A stretch of 64,000 bases of DNA from Pseudomonas lalucatii (GCF_018398425.1 NZ_JADPMV010000002.1:1417001-1481000); one strand, 5' to 3'. Shown: positions 35,312 to 45,796, counted from the stretch's first letter. The notes: generated from the letters alone by a model not told the origin. Translations and numbers: made by a program.

Positions 35312-36367
35312 TCAGACCGCGGCGTTATAGAACAGCTGGGAGTCGCGCTGCTCGGTCAACGCCTGCTCGATGGCGGCCTGGTGCACCTCGTCGGCGTGCT
35401 CCTGGCGCTCCTCGGGCTTGATGCCGAGGCGGGCGAACAGCTGCATGTCCTTGTCGGCCTGGGGGTTGGCGGTGGTCAGCAGCTTCTCGCCGTAGAAGAT
35501 CGAGTTGGCGCCGGCGAAGAAGGCCAGGGCCTGCATCTGCTCGTTCATCGCCTCGCGGCCGGCGGACAGGCGCACGTGGGACTTGGGCATCATGATCCGC
35601 GCCACGGCGAGCATGCGGATGAAGTCGAAGGGGTCGACGTCCTGCTCATCCGCCAGCGGCGTGCCCTGGACCTTGACCAGCATGTTGATCGGCACCGACT
35701 CCGGATGCTCCGGCAGGTTGGCCAGCTGGATCAGCAGGCCGGCGCGGTCGTCCAGCGACTCGCCCATGCCGAGGATGCCGCCGGAGCAGATCTTCATACC
35801 CGACTCGCGCACGTGGGCCAGGGTCTCCAGGCGCTCGGAATAGGTGCGGGTGGTGATGATGTTGCCGTAGAACTCCGGCGAGGTATCCAGGTTGTGGTTG
35901 TAGTAGTCGAGGCCCGCCTCGGCCAGGGCCTGGGTCTGCTCCTTGCTCAGCTTGCCCAGGGTCATGCAGGTCTCCAGGCCCAGGGCCTTGACCCCTTCGA
36001 CCATCTTCAGCACATAGGGCATGTCCTTGGCCGAGGGGTGCTTCCAGGCCGCGCCCATGCAGAAGCGGGTGGAGCCGATGGCCTTGGCCTCGGCCGCCGC
36101 CTCCAGCACCTTCTGCACCTCCATCAGCTTTTCCTTGTCCAGGCCGGTGTTGTAGTGGCCGGACTGCGGGCAGTACTTGCAGTCTTCCGGACAGGCGCCG
36201 GTCTTGATCGACAGCAGGGTCGAGACCTGCACGCGGTTGGCGTCGAAATGCGCGCGGTGCACGGTCTGCGCCTGGAACAGCAGGTCGTTGAAGGGTTGCT
36301 GGAAGAGCGCCTTGACCTCGGCGGGAGTCCAATCGTGACGCAGGTTGGCGGCGGTGGTAGCGCTCAT
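35312..36367 (-). CDS. bioB: Biotin synthase (radical SAM)
   Basis: 351 residues. The radical-SAM cluster motif [14 protein letters not shown] has C59, C63 and C66; further BioB features are [28 protein letters not shown] and the [2Fe-2S]-site arginine region HVRLSAGRE. It inserts sulphur into dethiobiotin. First gene of the bio operon, divergent from comF across 80 bases. AAGGAA precedes the ATG. Confidence 0.96.
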   Translation of the reverse strand: MSATTAANLRHDWTPAEVKALFQQPFNDLLFQAQTVHRAHFDANRVQVSTLLSIKTGACPEDCKYCPQSGHYNTGLDKEKLMEVQKVLEAAAEAKAIGSTRFCMGAAWKHPSAKDMPYVLKMVEGVKALGLETCMTLGKLSKEQTQALAEAGLDYYNHNLDTSPEFYGNIITTRTYSERLETLAHVRESGMKICSGGILGMGESLDDRAGLLIQLANLPEHPESVPINMLVKVQGTPLADEQDVDPFDFIRMLAVARIMMPKSHVRLSAGREAMNEQMQALAFFAGANSIFYGEKLLTTANPQADKDMQLFARLGIKPEERQEHADEVHQAAIEQALTEQRDSQLFYNAAV

Positions 36368-36447
36368 GGATGATTCCTTGTTGGGGGCAACGGCCTGCTA
36401 GAGTCGACAGGCACTACACGGATGTGCGGCATCTTTATGGAAGGCCT

Positions 36448-37185
36448 ATGCGCTGTCAACCTGGCAAGCAGCCTGCGGTTTACCAATGGCTGAAAAACAA
36501 ACAATATTGCACGCTGTGCGATGAAGCCGCCGACCTGCCCCACGCCCTGTGCAGCAGCTGCGAGGGCGAGCTGCCCTGGCTGGGCGAACACTGCCAGGTC
36601 TGCGCGCTGCCACTGTCCGCTGCCGGGCTGACCTGCGGCGCCTGCCTGCACCGGCCGCCGAGCTTCGACCGGGTCACCGCGCCGTGGCGCTACGCCTTCC
36701 CGGTGGACAGCCTGATCACCCGTTTCAAGCACCAGGCCCAGTGGCCCTTGGGACGCCTGCTCGGCGAGCTCCTGTCACATCACCTGCGCCACGCCTTCGC
36801 GGACGGCCTGCCCCGCCCCGAGCTGCTGCTGGCGGTGCCCCTGGCCGCGCGCCGCCAGCGCCGGCGCGGCTTCAACCAGGCGCAGCTGCTCGCCGAATGG
36901 CTGAGCCAGAGCCTGCACCTGCCCCAGCAGGCGCACTGGCTGCGGCGCACCGGCGAGACCCAGGCCCAGCAACAGCTGGACGCCGCGGCACGGCGGCGCA
37001 ACCTGCGCCACGCCTTCGCCCTGGCGCCCGAGAGCCGGGTGGCCGGGCGGCACCTGGCCCTGGTCGACGACGTGCTGACCACCGGCGCCACCGCCGAGAG
37101 CCTGGCCCGTCTGTTGAAGCGCGCCGGCGCGGCCCGGGTCGATGTCTACTGCCTGGCCCGCACGCCCAGGCCGGGCGAGCGCTGA
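36448..37185 (+). CDS. ComF-family amidophosphoribosyltransferase-like protein
   Basis: 245 residues. N-terminal zinc-binding part with CTLCDEAADLPHALCSSC and CQVCALPLSAAGLTCGAC, then a PRTase domain with the PRPP loop ALVDDVLTTGATAESLA. ComF proteins are tied to DNA uptake and late competence; in Pseudomonas the gene usually sits by bioB as here. ATG 36448 has GGAAGG four bases upstream. Confidence 0.9.
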   Translation: MRCQPGKQPAVYQWLKNKQYCTLCDEAADLPHALCSSCEGELPWLGEHCQVCALPLSAAGLTCGACLHRPPSFDRVTAPWRYAFPVDSLITRFKHQAQWPLGRLLGELLSHHLRHAFADGLPRPELLLAVPLAARRQRRRGFNQAQLLAEWLSQSLHLPQQAHWLRRTGETQAQQQLDAAARRRNLRHAFALAPESRVAGRHLALVDDVLTTGATAESLARLLKRAGAARVDVYCLARTPRPGER

Positions 37186-37246
37186 ACGCTCGCCGCCGCG
37201 ACGGCCGCAGGGAGTACACTGTGCGATCACCGCCGCGGAGTCGCCC

Positions 37247-38221
37247 ATGTCCCACCCCTTTGACGCCCTCACCCCCGACCTGGTCCTGGATGCCGTGGAA
37301 AGCCTCGGCTACCTCAGCGACGCACGGATACTGGCGCTCAACAGCTACGAGAACCGCGTCTACCAGGTGGGCATCGAAGACCAGGCGCCGCTGATCGCCA
37401 AGTTCTACCGTCCGCAGCGCTGGAGCGACGCGGCGATCCGCGAGGAACACAGCTTCAGCTTCGAACTGGCCGAGTGCGAGGTACCGGTGGTGGCGCCGCT
37501 GGCCCGCGCTGGCGAGACCCTGTTCGAGCACGCCGGCTTTCGCTTCGCCCTGTTCCCGCGCCGCGGCGGTCGCGCCCCGGAGCCGGGCAACCTGGACCAG
37601 CTGTACCGCCTCGGCCAGCTGCTCGGTCGCCTGCACGCGGTCGGCTCGACCCGGCCGTTCGCCCACCGCGAACACCTCGGCGTGGACAACTACGGCCACG
37701 CCTCGCTGGCCACCCTGCTGGACGGCGGCTTCGTGCCGCGCAGCCTGCTGCCGGCCTACGAGTCGGTGGCCCGCGACCTGCTCGGGCGCCTCGACCGCCT
37801 GTTCGCCGACACCCCGGTGCAGGGGATTCGCCTGCACGGCGATTGCCACCCCGGCAACCTGTTGTGCCGCGACGACACCTTCCACATGGTCGACCTCGAC
37901 GACTGCCGCATGGGGCCGGCCGTGCAGGACCTGTGGATGATGCTCGCCGGCGAGCGCCACGAGCGCCTCGGCCAGCTGTCCGAGCTGATGGACGGCTACC
38001 AGGAGTTCCACGACTTCAACCCCCGCGAGCTGGCCCTGATCGAGGGCCTGCGCGCCCTGCGCCTGATGCACTACAGTGCCTGGCTGGCGCGGCGCTGGGA
38101 CGACCCGGCCTTCCCGCCGAGCTTCCCCTGGTTCGGCAGCGAACGCTACTGGGGCGAGCAGGTGCTGATGCTGCGCGAACAGCTGGCGGCGCTGGACGAG
38201 GAGCCGCTGAAGCTGTTCTGA
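37247..38221 (+). CDS. srkA: Stress response kinase A (YihE family)
   Basis: 324 residues, aminoglycoside-phosphotransferase-like fold. VYQVGIEDQAPLIAKFYRP holds the ATP-binding lysine, LHGDCHPGNLL is the catalytic loop and MVDLDDCRMGP the metal-binding Asp. SrkA is a Ser/Thr kinase that protects against programmed cell death under stress. ATG 37247 has GGAG six bases upstream. Confidence 0.9.
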   Translation: MSHPFDALTPDLVLDAVESLGYLSDARILALNSYENRVYQVGIEDQAPLIAKFYRPQRWSDAAIREEHSFSFELAECEVPVVAPLARAGETLFEHAGFRFALFPRRGGRAPEPGNLDQLYRLGQLLGRLHAVGSTRPFAHREHLGVDNYGHASLATLLDGGFVPRSLLPAYESVARDLLGRLDRLFADTPVQGIRLHGDCHPGNLLCRDDTFHMVDLDDCRMGPAVQDLWMMLAGERHERLGQLSELMDGYQEFHDFNPRELALIEGLRALRLMHYSAWLARRWDDPAFPPSFPWFGSERYWGEQVLMLREQLAALDEEPLKLF

Positions 38222-38361
38222 CGATCCTGGGCGGGGCTGTAACGACCGCGTTACAGCCGGCGCGCCGCGGCCCGGAAGAAAAGCGCCGCGGCCGCAGACA
38301 AGCGCGGAGGCGGCCGACTAGAATCCAGGGCCTTAGTTAGCTGCCTAAGCAAGGACTCTGC

Positions 38362-39255
38362 ATGGCCACCGTCAACCCGCGCCGCGGGTATCTTCTCGGC
38401 CTCACCGCCTACATCATCTGGGGCCTGTTCCCCCTCTATTTCAAAGCCATCCAGAGCGTTCCCGCCCTGGAGATCGTCGTCCATCGCGCGCTCTGGTCCG
38501 CGCTGTTCGGCGGCGCCCTGCTGCTGCTGTGGAAGCACCCGGGCTGGCTGCGCGAGCTGCGCGACAACCCCAGGCGCCTCGCCGTGCTGGCGGCCTGCGG
38601 CGTGCTGATCGCCAGCAACTGGCTGATCTACGTCTGGGCGGTGAACAACGAGCGCATGCTCGAGGCCAGCCTGGGCTACTACATCAATCCGCTGGTCAAC
38701 GTGCTGCTCGGCCTGCTGCTACTCGGCGAGCGTCTGCGCCGCCTGCAATGGCTGGCCGTGGGCCTGGCCGCCCTGGGCGTGGCGCAGCAGGTCTGGCAGG
38801 TCGGCAGCCTGCCCTGGGTATCCCTGGCCCTGGCCCTGACCTTCGGTTTCTACGGGCTGATCCGCAAGCAGGCGCCGGTCGCCGCGCTGCCCGGCCTGGT
38901 GGTGGAAACCTGGCTGCTGCTGCCGCTGGCCCTCGGCTGGCTGCTGCTGAACCCCGCGGCGGTGAGCAGCCAGGCGCCCTTCTGGAGCAGCTCGGAGGCC
39001 CTCTGGCTGATCGCCGCCGGCCCCATCACCCTGGTGCCCCTGGTGTGCTTCAACGCCGCCGCCCGACACCTGCCCTACACCACCCTGGGCTTCCTGCAGT
39101 ACATCGCCCCGACCCTGGTGCTGGTGCTGGCGGTATGGGTGTTCGGCGAGCAGTTCGACCCGAGCCGCCTGCTGGCCTTCATCTGCATCTGGGCCGGCCT
39201 GGCGCTGTACAGCCTGGATGCCTGGCTGACCCTGCGGCGCCGGGGACGGAGCTGA
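38362..39255 (+). CDS. rarD: RarD-type EamA transporter
   Basis: 297 residues and about ten membrane helices. MATVNPRRGYLLGLTAYIIW, GLFPLYFKAI, EIVVHRALWS, NWLIYVWAVNNERMLEASLGYYINPL and GPITLVPLVCFNAAARHLPY are typical RarD segments. It is an inner-membrane drug/metabolite superfamily carrier of uncertain substrate, historically tied to chloramphenicol tolerance. Confidence 0.92.
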   Translation: MATVNPRRGYLLGLTAYIIWGLFPLYFKAIQSVPALEIVVHRALWSALFGGALLLLWKHPGWLRELRDNPRRLAVLAACGVLIASNWLIYVWAVNNERMLEASLGYYINPLVNVLLGLLLLGERLRRLQWLAVGLAALGVAQQVWQVGSLPWVSLALALTFGFYGLIRKQAPVAALPGLVVETWLLLPLALGWLLLNPAAVSSQAPFWSSSEALWLIAAGPITLVPLVCFNAAARHLPYTTLGFLQYIAPTLVLVLAVWVFGEQFDPSRLLAFICIWAGLALYSLDAWLTLRRRGRS

Positions 39256-39384
39256 GCACTGGCGATTACCGGCGCGACGCAGGGCGCCGCCCGATCACGG
39301 CCGGCGGGGCCCGGGCACTGGCCAGAAAACACCCAGGCTGGCGCACCCCGCGGCGCGCCTGGGGTCGCGCCAGTCATCCCGTGC

Positions 39385-39505
39385 TTATCCACAGAACGAT
39401 CCCCGGCCTTTGTGAACAAGCCGTTGAATTTGCTGATTTTTTGATCGATTCGCGGCGCGCCTCGAGGCACTAGCGGCGGCGCCGGCACTCCCCAGCTTAT
39501 CCACA
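39385..39505. other. Pair of perfect DnaA-box-like sequences with AT-rich centre
   Basis: TTATCCACA occurs at 39385-39393 and again at 39497-39505, both matching TTATNCACA, 112 bases apart in the 292-base gap between rarD and the gcvR-like gene. An AT-rich segment (39416-39450, including TGATTTTTTGATCGATT) lies between. No gene is seen in this gap. Role unknown. Confidence 0.5.
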
Positions 39506-39547
39506 GCGATACGCACTGGGGCCGTGGATATCGCACGCCGGCGTCGG

Positions 39548-40066
39548 CTAGCCCTCGCTGCGCAGGTTGAGTTCGACCATCAGGTCGTCGGCGAGGGTCT
39601 CCAGCTTGGCCTGCAGCACCTCCAGCGCCAGGCCCTGCGGCACCGCCAGCAGCGCCTCGGCATGGAACAGCGGCTCGCTGCTCATGGGCGCCGGCATGAC
39701 CTCGGTGATCAGGCTCTCCAGATTGACCCCCTGCCCGGTGAGCAGGCTGGTGATGTCGCGGATGATGCCCGGCCGGTCGTTGCCGACCAGGTCGAGGTGG
39801 ATGGGCTTCCAGCCGCTCGACGGCTCGCTGCCGCTCTCCGCCAGCAGCACGCGAATGCCCTGGGCCGAGAGCCCCTGCAGTTCGCCGACCAGCGCGGCAC
39901 GGGCCTCGGCAGGCACGGCGACGCGCAGTATCCCGGCAAACTGCCCGGCCATGCGCGACATGCGGCTCTCCAGCCAGTTGCCGCCGTGGTTGGCCACGCA
40001 TTGGGCGACCCGCTCGACCAGGCCCGGTTGGTCCTGGGCGATGACTGTAAGTACCAGATGATCCAT
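39548..40066 (-). CDS. GcvR-like protein with two ACT domains
   Basis: 172 residues. Tandem ACT modules: MDHLVLTVIAQDQPGLVERVA (1-80) and PIHLDLVGNDRPGIIRDITSLL (about 88-170). The architecture is that of the glycine cleavage repressor GcvR, which senses glycine and works through GcvA. No gcv gene is nearby, so the role is inferred from family only. Confidence 0.82.
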   Translation of the reverse strand: MDHLVLTVIAQDQPGLVERVAQCVANHGGNWLESRMSRMAGQFAGILRVAVPAEARAALVGELQGLSAQGIRVLLAESGSEPSSGWKPIHLDLVGNDRPGIIRDITSLLTGQGVNLESLITEVMPAPMSSEPLFHAEALLAVPQGLALEVLQAKLETLADDLMVELNLRSEG

Positions 40067-40082
40067 GGAAAGCCCCTCGTCG

Positions 40083-40544
40083 TCAGCGGCCGCCGTGCTC
40101 GGGCAGGCCTAGCCAGTAGGTATAGAACATGTCGTCGCGCACATAGCCCAGGCGCTCGTACAGCGCCTGTCCCTCCAGATTGTCCTTCGCCGTCTCCAGT
40201 TGCAAGCCGCAGGCTCCGGACGCCTCGGCATGGGCACGGGCGGCATTCATCAGCGCCTCGCCGAGGCCGCGCCGGCGTGCCGCCGGTGCCACATAGAGAT
40301 CGCTCAGCAGCCAGGCCGGCCGCAGTGCCAGGGAGGCGATGAACGGATAGAGCTGGACGAACCCCTGCGCCTGCCCGGCCGGATCGCGTCCCAGCAGCAG
40401 CGCCGAATCGCCCCGCGCCAGGCGCTCGGCGAGAAAGCGGCGCACCTGCGGCAGCGGCCTGTCCACCTCATAGAACTGCAGATAGGCGGCGAACAGTCCT
40501 GCCAGTTCGTCGAGATCTGCCGTGGTGGCCGCCGTTATGGGCAT
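40083..40544 (-). CDS. GNAT-family N-acetyltransferase
   Basis: 153 residues. MPITAATTADLDELAGLFAAYLQFY at the start, acetyl-CoA loop LYVAPAARRRGLGEALMNAA (R-R-x-x-G-L/A pattern), and LETAKDNLEGQALYERLGYVRDDMFYTYWL at the end. The substrate is unknown. The start at 40544 fits the domain; upstream in-frame extension is AT-rich and unconserved. Confidence 0.88.
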   Translation of the reverse strand: MPITAATTADLDELAGLFAAYLQFYEVDRPLPQVRRFLAERLARGDSALLLGRDPAGQAQGFVQLYPFIASLALRPAWLLSDLYVAPAARRRGLGEALMNAARAHAEASGACGLQLETAKDNLEGQALYERLGYVRDDMFYTYWLGLPEHGGR

Positions 40545-40836
40545 CGTTAGACTCCGGATGATGGAGCCCGCAGTATAGGCCGCGGCCACGCGAGGGCGAC
40601 GCCGACAATTAGCCGTGTACCGTTCCATTATTTTTATGAAACAATAATTACAGATCCTGAGAACAAAACAGCCCATACGTGACTGCAAAGCACTTTACGG
40701 TCGCGGAGCGACGCGCACCCGCTGATTTTCCGAATATCTTGATGTAGTATGCCGCGCCACGGACTACAAGACGTCAACCCCAGGTTCCAAGCGGCTATTG
40801 AGTAGAGCTGAAGAGCTGAGCAGAGTGAGGCAAGTG

Positions 40837-43014
40837 ATGACTGAACGCGTTCAAGTCGGTGGCCTGCAGGTCGCCAAAGTGCTGTTCGACTTCGTGAACA
40901 ACGAAGCCATCCCTGGAACCGGCATCGCCGCCGACAGGTTCTGGAGCGGTGTCGAGACCGTGATCAACGAGCTGGCACCGAAGAACCGTGCCCTGCTGGC
41001 CAAGCGCGATCAGATCCAGGCGCAGATCGACGCCTGGCACCAGGCCCGCGCCGGCCAGGCCCACGATGCCGCGGCCTACAAGGCCTTCCTCGAGGAGATC
41101 GGCTACCTGCAGCCGCAGCCGGCCGACTTCCGGGTCGGCACGCAGAACGTCGACGAGGAAATCGCCCGCCTGGCCGGCCCGCAGCTGGTGGTGCCGGTGA
41201 TGAACGCGCGCTTCGCCCTGAACGCCTCCAATGCCCGCTGGGGCTCGCTGTACGACGCGCTGTACGGCACCGACGCGATCAGCGAGGAAGGCGGCGCCGA
41301 GAAGGGCAAGGGCTACAACAAGGTCCGCGGCGACAAGGTCATCGCCTTCGCCCGTGCCTTCCTCGACCAGGCCGCGCCCCTGGGCGCCGGCTCCCACGCC
41401 GACGCCAGCGGCTACCGCATCGAGGGCGGCCGCCTGCTGGTCAGCCTCAAGGGCGGCAGCAACAGCGGCCTGCGCGACGACACCCAGCTGGTCGGTTTCC
41501 AGGGCGACGCCCACGCCCCCTTCGCCATCCTGCTCAAGCACCACGGCCTGCACTTCGAGATCCAGATCGACGCCAGCAGCCCGATCGGCAGCACCGATGC
41601 CGCCGGGGTCAAGGACGTGCTGATGGAGGCCGCCCTGACCACCATCATGGACTGCGAGGACTCGGTCGCCGCGGTCGATGCCGATGACAAGGTGGTGGTC
41701 TACCGCAACTGGCTGGGCCTGATGAAGGGCGACCTGACGGAGCAGGTGTCCAAGGGTGGCCAGACCTTCACCCGCACCATGAACCCGGACCGCGTCTACA
41801 CCCAGCCGGACGGCGGCGAGCTGACCCTGCACGGTCGCAGCCTGCTGTTCGTGCGCAACGTCGGTCACCTGATGACCATCGACGCCATCGTCGACGGCCA
41901 GGGCTTCGAGGTGCCGGAAGGCATGATGGACGGCCTGGTCACCAGCCTGATCGCCATCCACAACCTCAACGGCAACACCAGCCGCCACAACACCCGCACC
42001 GGCAGCGTGTACATCGTCAAGCCGAAGATGCACGGCCCGGAAGAGGTCGCCTTCACCGACGAGCTGTTCGGCCGCGTCGAGGACGTCCTCGGCCTGCCGC
42101 GCCACACCCTCAAGGTCGGCATCATGGACGAGGAGCGGCGCACCACGGTCAACCTCAAGGCCTGCATCCAGGCCGCCCGCGAGCGCGTGGTGTTCATCAA
42201 CACCGGTTTCCTCGACCGCACCGGCGACGAGATCCACACCTCCATGGAGGCCGGCGCCATGGTGCGCAAGGCGGCGATGAAGGGCGAGAAGTGGATCGGC
42301 GCCTACGAGAACAACAACGTCGACGTCGGCCTGGCCTGCGGCCTGCAGGGCCGCGCGCAGATCGGCAAGGGCATGTGGGCCATGCCCGACCTGATGGCCG
42401 CCATGCTCGAGCAGAAGGTCGCCCATCCGCTGTCCGGCGCCAACACCGCCTGGGTACCCTCGCCGACCGCCGCCACCCTGCACGCCCTGCACTACCACCA
42501 GGTCGACGTGTTCGCCCGCCAGGCCGAACTGGCCCAGCGCACACCGGCTTCGGTCGACGACATCCTGAGCATCCCCCTGGCGGCCGACACCAACTGGTCC
42601 GCCGAGGAGATCCAGAACGAACTGGACAACAACGCCCAGGGCATCCTCGGCTACGTGGTGCGCTGGATCGACCAGGGCGTCGGCTGCTCCAAGGTGCCGG
42701 ACATCCACGACGTCGGCCTGATGGAGGACCGCGCCACCCTGCGCATCTCCAGCCAGCTGCTGGCCAACTGGCTGCGCCACGGCATCGCCAGCGAGGCGCA
42801 GATCGTCGAGAGCCTCAAGCGCATGGCCCCGGTGGTCGACCGGCAGAACGCCCATGACCCGCTGTACCGGCCGATGGCGCCGGACTTCGACAGCAACATC
42901 GCCTTCCAGGCCGCCCTGGAACTGGTGGTCGAAGGCGCCAAGCAGCCCAACGGCTACACCGAACCGGTGCTGCACCGCCGTCGCCGCGAGTTCAAGGCGA
43001 AGAACGGCCTGTAA
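40837..43014 (+). CDS. glcB: Malate synthase G
   Basis: 725 residues, the long monomeric G isoform. [52 protein letters not shown] and [22 protein letters not shown] segments are typical. It condenses glyoxylate with acetyl-CoA to malate, needed for growth on acetate or fatty acids, consistent with the acyl-CoA dehydrogenases nearby. ATG 40837 has GTGAGG upstream. Confidence 0.96.
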   Translation: MTERVQVGGLQVAKVLFDFVNNEAIPGTGIAADRFWSGVETVINELAPKNRALLAKRDQIQAQIDAWHQARAGQAHDAAAYKAFLEEIGYLQPQPADFRVGTQNVDEEIARLAGPQLVVPVMNARFALNASNARWGSLYDALYGTDAISEEGGAEKGKGYNKVRGDKVIAFARAFLDQAAPLGAGSHADASGYRIEGGRLLVSLKGGSNSGLRDDTQLVGFQGDAHAPFAILLKHHGLHFEIQIDASSPIGSTDAAGVKDVLMEAALTTIMDCEDSVAAVDADDKVVVYRNWLGLMKGDLTEQVSKGGQTFTRTMNPDRVYTQPDGGELTLHGRSLLFVRNVGHLMTIDAIVDGQGFEVPEGMMDGLVTSLIAIHNLNGNTSRHNTRTGSVYIVKPKMHGPEEVAFTDELFGRVEDVLGLPRHTLKVGIMDEERRTTVNLKACIQAARERVVFINTGFLDRTGDEIHTSMEAGAMVRKAAMKGEKWIGAYENNNVDVGLACGLQGRAQIGKGMWAMPDLMAAMLEQKVAHPLSGANTAWVPSPTAATLHALHYHQVDVFARQAELAQRTPASVDDILSIPLAADTNWSAEEIQNELDNNAQGILGYVVRWIDQGVGCSKVPDIHDVGLMEDRATLRISSQLLANWLRHGIASEAQIVESLKRMAPVVDRQNAHDPLYRPMAPDFDSNIAFQAALELVVEGAKQPNGYTEPVLHRRRREFKAKNGL

Positions 43015-43035
43015 CCTGCACCTGCTGCGCCAAGG

Positions 43036-43060
43036 AACCGCCCTCCGGGGCGGTTTTTTT
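43036..43060 (+). terminator. Terminator after glcB
   Basis: AACCGCC (43036-43042) and GGCGGTT (43049-43055) form a stem with a 6-base loop, continuing into seven T. It is 22 bases beyond the glcB stop codon. Confidence 0.92.
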
Positions 43061-43139
43061 ATGCTCTAGACTTAGGTCCAATGGGCAGCCGCCCCCCTGC
43101 GGTCGACCATAGCCCCCCAGTGAACAGTCGAGACCGCCC

Positions 43140-45071
43140 ATGAGCAAAGCGGACGCCTTCGCCCAGGCGGGCAAGGCCGCGGTGATGCAGAACATCCACG
43201 GCACCATGGAGTTCCTGCAGAAGTTCCCGCCCTTCAACCAGATGGACACGGCCCACCTGGCCTACCTGGTGGAGCATTGCCAGCTGCGCTTCTACGGCGA
43301 GGGCGAGACCATCATCAAGCCGGCCGACGGCCCGGTCGAACACTTCTACATCGTCAAGCAGGGCCGGGTCCACGGCGAGCGGCCGCACTCGGCGCGGCGC
43401 GGCACGGAGACCACCTTCGAGATCAGCAGCGGCGAGTGCTTCCCCCTGGCCGCACTGATCGGCGAGCGCGCCACCCGTACCGAGCACCTGGCCGCCGAAG
43501 ACACCTTCTGCCTGCTGCTGGGCAAGGCGGCCTTCATCAAGCTGTTCGGCGTGTCCAACCCGCTGCGCGACTTCGCCCTGCGCGGGGTCAGCAGCCTGCT
43601 CGACCAGGTCAACCAGCAGGTGCAACTGCGGGCGGTGGAGACCCTCGGCGCGCAGTACTCCCTGGACACCCGCCTGGGCGAGCTGGCCATGCGCCAGCCG
43701 ATCGCCTGCGCCCCCGGTACGCCGCTGCGCGAGGCGGTCAAGCTGATGCACGAGCAGCACGTCGGCAGCATCGTCATCGTCGACCCGGAACACAGGTCCC
43801 AGGGCATCTTCACCCTGCGCGACCTGCGCCGGGTGATCGCCGACGGCGAGTCGCTGGAGCAGCCGATCGAGCGCCTGATGACGCTCCGGCCCTTCCACCT
43901 GCCGCCGGATGCCAGCGCCTTCGACGCCGCCATCGCCATGACCGAGCGGCACATCGCCCACGTCTGCCTGGTGGAGCACGAGAAGCTCTGCGGCGTGGTC
44001 TCCGAGCGCGACCTGTTCTCCCTGCAGCGGGTCGACCTGGTGCACCTGGCGCGCACCATCCGCCATGCCGGACGGATCGAGACCCTGAGTGCCCTGCGCG
44101 GCGACATCCGCCAGCTGGTCGACCGCATGCTCGCCCACGGCGCCAGCTCGACCCAGATCACCCATATCATCACCCTGCTCAACGACCATACGGTGTGCCG
44201 GGTGATCGAGCTGACGATCGAGGACCTGGGCGACCCCGGCGTGCCCTTCACCTGGCTGTGCTTCGGCAGCGAGGGACGCCGCGAACAGACCCTGCACACC
44301 GACCAGGACAACGGCATCCTGTTCGAGGCCGCGGACAAGACCGCGGCCGCCGAGATGCGCCGGCGCCTGCTGCCGCTGGCCGGCGAAATCAACCAGCGCC
44401 TGGCGCAGTGCGGCTTCACCCTGTGCAAGGGCAACATCATGGCCGGCAACCCCGAGCTGTGCCTGTCGCGTCAGGAGTGGAGCCGGCGCTTCGCCGGCTT
44501 CATCGACGAGGCGACGCCGGAGAACCTGCTGGCCTCGAGCATCTACTTCGACATGCGCGTGGTCTGGGGGCCTCCGGAGGGCTGCGAGCGGGTCCGCGAG
44601 GAACTGCTGCGGCGCATCCACGGGCACAGCCTGTTCCAGCGCATGATGGCCGAGAACGCCCTGCGCCAGCGCCCGCCGGTGGGGCGCTTCCGCGACTTCG
44701 TGGTGGCCCGCAAGGGCGCCGAGAAGGACACCCTGGACCTCAAGGTGCAGGGCCTGACGCCCTTCGTCGACGGCGCCCGGCTGCTCGCCCTGGCCCACGG
44801 CATCGAGACCTGCAATACCCTGGAGCGGCTGCGCGAGCTGATCGCCAAGAAGGTCATAGAGCCCCTCGACGGCGCCGCCTTCGAGGAGGCCTACCACTTC
44901 ATCCAGCAGACCCGCATGCAGCAGCACCAGCTGCAGGCCCGCGCCCACCAGCCCTACTCCAACCGCCTCGACCCGGACAGCCTCAACCACCTGGACCGGC
45001 GCATCCTGCGCGAGTCCTTCCGCCAGGCCCAGCGCCTGCAGGGCAGCCTGGCGCTGCGCTACCAGCTGTGA
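43140..45071 (+). CDS. cNMP-binding / CBS / DUF294 nucleotidyltransferase-like protein
   Basis: 643 residues in four modules: cyclic-nucleotide-binding fold (about 20-145), paired CBS domains (about 172-290: MHEQHVGSIVIVDPEHRSQG and ERHIAHVCLVEHEKLCGV), a DUF294 nucleotidyltransferase-like domain with FGSEGRREQTLHTDQDNG (about 377-394), and a DUF294_C helical domain. It is the class of putative signal-transducing GlnD-like proteins found near acetate metabolism genes. The exonuclease start overlaps its stop (GTGA). Confidence 0.9.
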   Translation: MSKADAFAQAGKAAVMQNIHGTMEFLQKFPPFNQMDTAHLAYLVEHCQLRFYGEGETIIKPADGPVEHFYIVKQGRVHGERPHSARRGTETTFEISSGECFPLAALIGERATRTEHLAAEDTFCLLLGKAAFIKLFGVSNPLRDFALRGVSSLLDQVNQQVQLRAVETLGAQYSLDTRLGELAMRQPIACAPGTPLREAVKLMHEQHVGSIVIVDPEHRSQGIFTLRDLRRVIADGESLEQPIERLMTLRPFHLPPDASAFDAAIAMTERHIAHVCLVEHEKLCGVVSERDLFSLQRVDLVHLARTIRHAGRIETLSALRGDIRQLVDRMLAHGASSTQITHIITLLNDHTVCRVIELTIEDLGDPGVPFTWLCFGSEGRREQTLHTDQDNGILFEAADKTAAAEMRRRLLPLAGEINQRLAQCGFTLCKGNIMAGNPELCLSRQEWSRRFAGFIDEATPENLLASSIYFDMRVVWGPPEGCERVREELLRRIHGHSLFQRMMAENALRQRPPVGRFRDFVVARKGAEKDTLDLKVQGLTPFVDGARLLALAHGIETCNTLERLRELIAKKVIEPLDGAAFEEAYHFIQQTRMQQHQLQARAHQPYSNRLDPDSLNHLDRRILRESFRQAQRLQGSLALRYQL

Positions 45072-45772
45072 CCCAGTTCGCCTGGCTGACCGGCCGCGGC
45101 CCGGCCCTGCGCGAAGCCCAGCTGGATCGCCGCGCCCGCCTGGCGCCGCCGGCGCCGCTGGACGAACGGCCGCTGGCCGAGCAACGCCTGGTGGTGCTGG
45201 ACCTGGAGACCAGCGGCCTGGATATGCGCCGCGACCGGGTCCTGTCGATCGGCGCGGTGGTGATCGAACACGGCGCCATCGACCTGGCCCAGCAGTTCGA
45301 ACGCACCCTGTGCTGCGACCGGCCATTGGGCGCCAGCGTGCTGATCCACGGCCTGACGCCCAGCAGCATCGCCGCCGGCAGCGAGCCGGCCGAGGCCCTG
45401 CTGGACTTCATGGAGTTCGTCGGCAGCAGCCCCTTGCTGGCCTTCCACGCCGCCTTCGATCAGCGCATGCTCGGCCGCGCCCTCAAGCAGCACCTGGGCC
45501 AGCGCCTGCACCATCGGTTCTTCGACGTCGCCGAGCTGGCGCCGCTGCTCTGCCCCCAGGCCAAGGTTGCCCGTGGTGGCCTGGACGACTGGGCGCGCCA
45601 CTTCGGCCTGCAGGCACAGCAGCGCCACCACGCCAGCGCCGACGCCCTGGTCACCGCCGAGCTGGCGCTGATCCTGCTCAGCCAGGCGCGCCGCCAGCAG
45701 CTGGACAGCCTGCCGGTCCTGCAGCAGCGGCTGCGGAGCTGGCGACGGCGGCATCGGGTGCAGTCGCTCTAG
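45068..45772 (+). CDS. DnaQ-like 3'-5' exonuclease
   Basis: 234 residues from a GTG overlapping the upstream stop (GTGA). DEDDh exonuclease motifs: LVVLDLETSGLD (ExoI, D-x-E), HAAFDQRML (ExoII) and HHASADALVTAEL (ExoIII, with H and D). The same pairing with a cNMP/CBS/DUF294 protein is common in Pseudomonas, which points to a nucleotide-signal partner function rather than bulk replication. Only 26 bases separate it from MITE-A. Confidence 0.88.
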   Translation: MTQFAWLTGRGPALREAQLDRRARLAPPAPLDERPLAEQRLVVLDLETSGLDMRRDRVLSIGAVVIEHGAIDLAQQFERTLCCDRPLGASVLIHGLTPSSIAAGSEPAEALLDFMEFVGSSPLLAFHAAFDQRMLGRALKQHLGQRLHHRFFDVAELAPLLCPQAKVARGGLDDWARHFGLQAQQRHHASADALVTAELALILLSQARRQQLDSLPVLQQRLRSWRRRHRVQSL

Positions 45773-45796
45773 CCAGCCCTCCTCCGCCGCGCCGGC

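Noticed and set aside
36368..36447. BirA-type biotin operator between bioB and comF
   Set aside because: No convincing TTGTAAACC-like dyad was found; regulation of the bio operon could not be read from sequence.
39385..39505. Chromosomal replication origin
   Set aside because: Only two DnaA boxes, and no dnaA, dnaN, rpmH or gidA nearby. Kept only as a low-interest DnaA-box pair.
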